DNA from: Saccopteryx bilineata
Taxonomy: Eukaryota; Chordata; Mammalia; Chiroptera; Emballonuridae
DNA: 64,000 bases
Direction of reading: 5' to 3'
Assembly: GCF_036850765.1 (NCBI RefSeq)
Contig: NC_089493.1
Coordinates: 9,797,632-9,861,631, forward strand
Positions 58,891 through 64,000 of the stretch are shown piece after piece (the stretch's first letter is position 1; every line of letters begins with the position of its first letter). The position numbers were made by a program, and so were the translations under genes. The notes under the pieces were generated by a model. It did not search any database, had not been told where the DNA came from, and saw only the letters and a list, made by a program, of their open reading frames with translations.

Positions 58891-59880
58891 GGGAGATCAA
58901 CATGAACATGGAAGTCTTGCACAGTGATATAAACCAGGGAGATCTAACCGGTGTCCACAAAACAGTCTACCAACAACAGCGGGATAGTCATTCTTCTCCG
59001 TGCACACGGGACATTCTCTAGAAGAGACTGTAGCTAGGTCATCAAACAAGCGTCAATCCATTTAAAAAAGGGTTGGAACAAAGTATGTTCTCTGGCTATG
59101 GTCGATTGGCATTAACAGAAGGAAATTAGGGAAATCACAAATATATGGAAGTTAACCTATTCCTAAATAACCAATGGGTCAAAGAACAAATCACAGGGAA
59201 AATTAGAAAATATTGTGACACTAATGAGTGTGGGAAATACAACATCCCAAAACATGTGGGGATGAAGCTGAAGTAATGCTTAGATGGAAATTTTTCGGTG
59301 TGAATGTCTATATTAAGAAAGAAAAAATAATATCTCAAATCAATAACCGAATCTTCCACCTTAACTGCCTGTAAAGAAAGGGGGTGGGGGAAGCAAACTA
59401 AACCTAAAGTGAGCAGAAGGAAGAAAATAATAAATATGAGAGAGGAAATAAATAAAATGGAGAACAGAGCAACAATAGAAAAAAAAATCAAGGGTCTGGG
59501 AAACGCTCAACAAAATTGACGCATCTTTAGCTAGACTGACCTACAAAAAAGGAGAAGAGACTCAAATGGTTGGAGTCAGGAATGAAAGAGGAGACATCAC
59601 AACAGACTCTACAGGAATAAAAAGGATCACAAGGGAATACTCTGAATAACTATACCCACAAATTAGATAATGCATACGAAACAGACACATGGCTGAAAAC
59701 ACACCATTGACCAAAACTGAGTCAAGGAGGAATAGAAAATTCAGAGAGACTTCTACCTACTAAAGAGATTAAGTTAATAATTTAAAAACTTACCACAAAA
59801 AAGAAAAAACGTGGACTCAGGTGGTGAATGCTACCAAACATTTAAAGAAGAACGAACACCAATTCTTCATAAATTCTTCC

Positions 59881-59976
59881 AAAAAAAAGAAGAAGAACAA
59901 GGAGGAGAAGGAGAAGAAGGAGAAGAGGAAGGAGGAGGAGGAAGAGGAGGAGGAGGAGGAGGAGGAGAAGGAGGGG
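59881..59976 (+). repeat. (GAA/GGA)n purine tract
   Basis: About 78 bp (59,899-59,976) of pure A/G triplets expanded inside the L1 fragment, next to an A-run. Confidence 0.95.
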
Positions 59977-60023
59977 ATCAGGGAATACAGTACTTTCCAC
60001 CTCATTCTAGAAGGCCACCACTA

Positions 60024-60391
60024 GGCCCTGGCCGGTTGGCTCAGCGGTAGAGCGTCGGCGTGGTGTGTGGAGGACCCGGGTTTGATTCCCGGCCAGGGCA
60101 CATGGGAGAAGCGCCCATTTGCTTCTCCACCCCCACCCCCTCCTTCCTCTCTGTCTCTCTCTTCCCCTCCCGCAGCCAAGGCTCCATTGGAGCAAAGATG
60201 GCCCGGGCGCTGGGGATGGCTCCTTGGCCTCTGCCCCAGGCGCTAGAGTGGCTCTGGTCGCGGCAGAGCGACGCCCCGGAGGGGCAGAGCATCGCCATGC
60301 CGGGTGGATCCCGGTCGGGCGCATGTGGGAGTCTGTCTATCTCTCCCCGTTTCCAGCTTCAAAAAAGAAAAAAAAAAAAAAAAAAAAAAGA
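60024..60391 (+). mobile_element. tRNA-derived bat-type SINE (VES-like), copy 4, inside L1
   Basis: Head ggccctggccggttggctca, B box ggtttgattcc, long body, and A-tail of about 25. Perfect 16-bp target duplication TAGAAGGCCACCACTA at 60,008-60,023 and 60,392-60,407. Youngest-looking copy. Confidence 0.95.
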
Positions 60392-60534
60392 TAGAAGGCC
60401 ACCACTACCTGACACCAAACTCAAACAGGCATTACAAGACAGCTGCCGATGAGTAGCTCTACGAATATTGATGCAAAATTCTCAACAAAACAGTCGCTAG
60501 CCAATCTAGTGAGAGATGACAAAGATTGGACATT

Positions 60535-61925
60535 GTGACAGGTGTGATTTATCCCAGGAATGGATTGGGTGTGAATGGTGAGTGGGTGGAGGGTAGTCAG
60601 GCAACGCTGAGGTTTTGGCTTGAAAAATTCATGCCATGTACTGAGGTGGAAGACAGAGCCACGTCAATTTGGGGGAGGGGGACTAGGAGTTTCCACTGGA
60701 CGTGTGTGAATACCGTGGGAGACATCTTAGCGGAGAACATGGTGATGATATAGCAGGCACATGGACATCACTGTACGGGAGGAACTTCCACTGTTGCTCT
60801 TTTTTCCGTCCTATGAAAGAGAAACCGAGGCACTCCTTCAAGGGGGTCCTATCTTGGGTGGCGGCCAGAAAGGAACCAGTTCCTTGAGACATCATCGAAG
60901 GGCTAAATTCACCAACTCAGATGCCACCCCATGGGGATTTTTGTTTGAATGGAAGCATTCCTGTTCCGTGTTGCTGATGCCATTCTGATGGGAGGTTTTC
61001 TTGCAGCCGGAAGCATCCTGACCCTCACAGTCATTGCCTGAAGCATGCTCCCACATTGCTGCATAGAATATTCTCTGTATTATCCAGCTTTCCCTGCTTC
61101 CTGGACCAAAACCTAATTCTAAGCCTGGGGAAGAGATGGCTTCAGGCATGGCTGGATCCAAAGACCCTCACCATGTTGCTGGGACAGATCTCTCAGCTTC
61201 AAGGCTCCGGTAACCCTGATGAAAAGAGGCCTTCACAAATAGGAAGAACTCTTTGGGGCCAAGCGTGGATCACCTGTCCATGTTTGTGATGAGGCTATGG
61301 GAGAGGTTCAGACTCAGCCCCTTTTCAACCACCCTGCGAACAAGAAGAACCCTTTACTGGAGGAAGAGGGGAGGGTGCCAGGCTAGCAAACACCAGCAGG
61401 TGCCCACATCTGCCACAGAAGGGCTTTGTGGTTCTTTGTTTGGGAAGTGCTACATATTAGATCTCCCTCTTAGAAATTCACAAGGTACCTTGGAATATTA
61501 AAGGCTCCAAGGAGTTCTGCAGAAAAGGAGAAAAATTCTTGGGAAAATGTAGCCCAGCATTTAAGAAGCACTTTTGTTTTGTTTTGTTTGTTTTGAAGTC
61601 CACTAATTAGCATCATATGAATCCCAGTTTTAGAATAGGGTCGGGAAGTGCTTGGCCACATGACCCTCCTCCCAGTTCCTATTTCTTACATTTGTGAATC
61701 CTTCAAGCTTTCAGAGAAGGAAGAAAAAAGAAGGTCCTGGGCTGGAGGGGGACACGGTGTGTGTGCCAAGTCAACCCAGGGGACCCGTGTGGCATGGCTG
61801 TGGAGTGGACTGGGAGAGGTGGTCGTCTTCCAGTATGCCCACCATCCTCCAGAGAGTGGCCGAAGCTGAGAAAACGCCCATGCCACCTCAACGATGTGAC
61901 CGTGAGGCTGCTGGAATATGGAAAC
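60535..61925. other. unique or unassigned old-repeat sequence
   Basis: 'ttcacaaggtaccttggaatattaaaggctccaagg' (61,478-61,515) looks like an old interspersed element. A (TTTTG)n stretch lies at about 61,575-61,595. No gene recognised. Confidence 0.4.
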
Positions 61926-61929
61926 AGCA

Positions 61930-62255
61930 CCCCACCGACCCCTGACAGTTGAGAAGCACAACCTGGGTTATAAAATGGTCAGAAGTTTAGACCAGTCCTC
62001 TCAGAGTTATTGGGGTTGGTACGTGCTCACTAGCGCAAGACAAAGTATCTGTGTGTGTATGTTTCGGATTTGTCCTATACGAATGGAAAAGCAGCGCGCT
62101 GGCTATAACTTCACAAGGCTGGGCGCTCAGCCTCCAGATCGGCACCGTGAGATAAAACGGGGCAATTACCGAGGCAGCCCATCTCCTGGAACGGCTTCAG
62201 ACGGAGCCCCAGCAGCAGCCATAATTGAGGACTCTGATGGAACGGAGATGTTCCA
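61930..62255. promoter_or_regulatory. candidate conserved non-coding element
   Basis: Repeat-free, balanced composition, with ttataaaatgg, ggggcaattaccg and agccataattgagg motifs. Inference only. Confidence 0.3.
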
Positions 62256-62960
62256 GGAATGTTCCCAACCACCGCGATTGCATCAGCCCTGTCCCGGGGA
62301 GCCGGGGCGGAGGCTCCCTACCGCGGGGCGCTGCTTCCCCTGTAGATGGCAGGCTGGACCTCCCAAGCTCTGCCCGTGGGCCCTCACTTAGGGCGTCTGC
62401 GCCACTCCATGGTGCCCAGCCTTGTCTAGCTTTGCCCCCCCCCCCCCCCAGGAAGGGAGAGGCGGGCTCCCAGGACGGCTCGGACCACCAACGCCAAATG
62501 AGAAGAGGGAACACTCCGGGAGCAGGCTGCAGAGCCGGCAGGAGTTCGCTTTCCCTTGATAACTGGAACCCCCTTCGGCCTTCCGGCCCCTGAGCTTCCT
62601 GCCCAAGGACTTTTATTATGGTCCTAGGTCCTTCTTCTTGGGAGAAGAAGACGTAGACACATCTCTCCCTCTGCACCGCAGCAAGGTGGTTGAATAGGGA
62701 GCCACCTTCCTCAGATCCTGAAGCACTGGGGGGCGCTGCTGAGAAATCCGTCCCTAACAAAAAGCCACCGGGGCATCGAGGTTCTGTGGTTCAAAAGACT
62801 CCACGAACAGGAGGAGACAGTCCAAAGTAGAAAAGATGTTTGCAGAACATAACTGACAAAAGAGCGGCCTGTAGAGCAGCCCACTGCCCAATAGAAATAC
62901 AGCCGGAGACACGTATGTCGCTTTATAATTTTTGGTAACCTTAGTTAAAAAAAGGGGGAA
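62256..62960. other. unique sequence with C15 run
   Basis: C15 at 62,435-62,449. The 187-codon antisense frame 62,197-62,760 has no known domain and is GC-driven. Confidence 0.5.
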
Positions 62961-62967
62961 AAACCTG

Positions 62968-62991
62968 TAACATTAGTTATAACTAATGTTA
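62968..62991. repeat. perfect 24-bp palindrome
   Basis: Self-complementary A/T-rich sequence with half-site taacattagtta and no spacer. Confidence 0.9.
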
Positions 62992-62999
62992 ACAATATG

Positions 63000-63405
63000 T
63001 AGTGTATATAATAAAGTTTTAATGGAAAAATATTTAAGCTGCTTCAGCTTTTAAATTTAAATAAAATTCAATAAAATTAAAATTCGGTTCCTCGGTAGCA
63101 CTCGTCGCATTTTCCACATGGTGGGGGCCCTGCCCTCGCTCTCGGCTGCCTCGGAGTCCAACTTCCGGAATGAAGGGTTCGTTTGTTCCCCTGATTCAGA
63201 GGACACATACCCTTTCTTAGCTTCTTCCTCTTCGGGAGCAAGAACAGAATTATTTTTACTTTTGGAAGCTTAAATTTTTATTTTAAAAGCAATACACCAG
63301 CTGTAAGAAAACCTTGAACAGAGAAAAAGACCTCCCATAGTCTTACCTCGCACATCCCCGGGTAGCCCCTGTTCACACCCTCCACGCCGCATGCTTCACA
63401 GCTCA
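63000..63405. other. A/T-rich unique sequence
   Basis: 'aaaattcggttcctcggtagcactcgtcgcattttccacatg' (63,080-63,120) resembles an old mammalian DNA-transposon or LTR fragment. No gene. Confidence 0.35.
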
Positions 63406-63409
63406 CATT

Positions 63410-63468
63410 CCTTACACACGTGCGTGTGTGCGCACACACACATATGCACACGCGCGCACACACACAGT
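63410..63468. repeat. alternating purine-pyrimidine tract (CA/GT/CG)
   Basis: Includes the self-complementary tgtgtgcgcacaca at 63,425-63,438, a Z-DNA-prone stretch. Confidence 0.85.
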
Positions 63469-63539
63469 CCCATTTGGCACATCAGACAAGGTCAAGTTCA
63501 ACCATCGTCCCTCCTGGAGCCCTGCCCTCATCACCAGCA

Positions 63540-63575
63540 CCTTGTACACAGTAGGTGCTCAATAAATGCTGTGGA
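63540..63575 (+). mobile_element. L2/MIR 3' tail
   Basis: 'ttgtacacagtaggtgctcaataaatgctg' is the common 3' end of L2 and MIR elements. Confidence 0.7.
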
Positions 63576-64000
63576 GGAAGTTGCCTCAGCAGCCCTGTCA
63601 GTTTGATTCTTCATCTATTACACCAGGAAAACGCAGCTCCCGTTGGCGGCTCTGCCTGCATACCCAGGGGCTGACGGGATTCCATGGAGTTTACCGGCAC
63701 ATTACGGGGACATCCGCAAGCGCTGTGCTGATCAGCAACGCCGCAAGGAACACCCGTCTGCACGCAGCCTGACCGACTATGTTCTGTCTTCAGCATATCG
63801 TCTCCAGGGTGGTCAGACCAGGTTGAGCCCTGGGATCCTACTTACAGCTATGTTGCCAAGCTGCCCTCCAGAAAGGTCATATGCCAGTTCCGCCTGCCAG
63901 CGGGCCCTGGGACTACAATAACGTTGCCAGCAGCTCGTGTCCCTGTTAAAACGATTTCTTCTGCTAAATAAAGTGTATTGGTTAAAGATTGCCTTTGGCC
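63576..64000. other. unique sequence at window end
   Basis: No gene, RNA or repeat family recognised. Confidence 0.4.

Larger units (their letters stand above)
58895..60530 (+). mobile_element. L1M ORF2 fragment (sense), nested insertions
   Basis: Phrases typical of the L1 endonuclease-reverse transcriptase region: 'tcattcttctccgtgcacacgggacattctc', 'aaccaatgggtcaaagaac', 'gaatgaaagaggagacatcacaac' and 'gaatgctaccaaacatttaaagaagaac'. It resumes after the SINE with 'aacaggcattacaagacagctgcc'. Many stops and deletions; not functional. Both 5' and 3' L1 ends are missing here. Confidence 0.85.

Noticed and set aside
19983..60391. tRNA genes at SINE heads
   Set aside because: The A- and B-box-like motifs belong to tRNA-derived SINEs with long bodies, A-tails and target duplications; no full cloverleaf gene was found.
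17513..64000. GSC or another neighbouring protein gene within the window
   Set aside because: I looked for a homeodomain (WF.N.R type) or serpin sequence on both strands and saw none; the 46 kb appears intergenic.

Overview
This is a piece of mammalian nuclear DNA. It carries the 3' end of DICER1 on the + strand (about 269-17,510), followed by about 46 kb with no supportable protein gene. Evidence for a mammal is GT-AG introns, a 4.3 kb 3' UTR, and MIR, L2, L1M and MaLR-type repeats. Several tRNA-derived SINEs have a head reading ggccctggccggttggctcag. Together with young-looking hAT and mariner elements they suggest a bat (Chiroptera). That placement is an inference from recalled repeat families, not a search.

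DICER1 region: seven coding exons, matching human exons 21-27, lie at 269-1049, 3929-4084, 7080-7968, 9554-9822, 12416-12578, 12669-12744 and 13083-13248. They join in one frame into 832 codons ending at a TGA, which equals residues 1091-1922 of the 1,922-residue human enzyme. They encode the region after PAZ: RNase IIIa, RNase IIIb and the C-terminal dsRNA-binding domain. All eight metal-binding acidic positions that I can map are intact. The 3' UTR runs to an AATAAA at 17,490 and has let-7, miR-103/107 and Pumilio-type motifs.

Downstream 17.5-64 kb: the sequence is a mosaic of dispersed repeats, tandem repeats and unique DNA. Mobile elements include antisense L1M 3' ends (18.5 and 49.6 kb), an L1M ORF2 fragment (59-60.5 kb), six tRNA-derived SINEs plus one older copy, and MaLR-type LTRs (38.4 and 47.8 kb). 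There are two hAT MITEs (32.0 and 37.2 kb) and an internally deleted mariner (35.6 kb). Tandem arrays include a 36-bp composite minisatellite (29.3 kb), a 0.9 kb GGT/GAT array (32.5 kb), a GAGGTGTG-type minisatellite (36.5 kb) and a CCCTCT hexamer array fused to a SINE tail (53.4 kb). Repeat-free A/T-rich islands at 27.4-28.7, 33.85-34.15, 40.97-41.26, 46.4-46.75 and 61.9-62.25 kb hold homeodomain-core motifs. They look like candidate conserved regulatory DNA. In human the next gene beyond the DICER1 3' end is the homeobox gene GSC, a long way off.

I found no undescribed protein system. The best leads are a 90-nt stop-free, frame-preserving intron between RNase IIIb and the dsRBD, an 83-bp duplicated block in intron 21, G-rich VNTRs, recent DNA-transposon insertions with clean target-site duplications, and the candidate regulatory islands.
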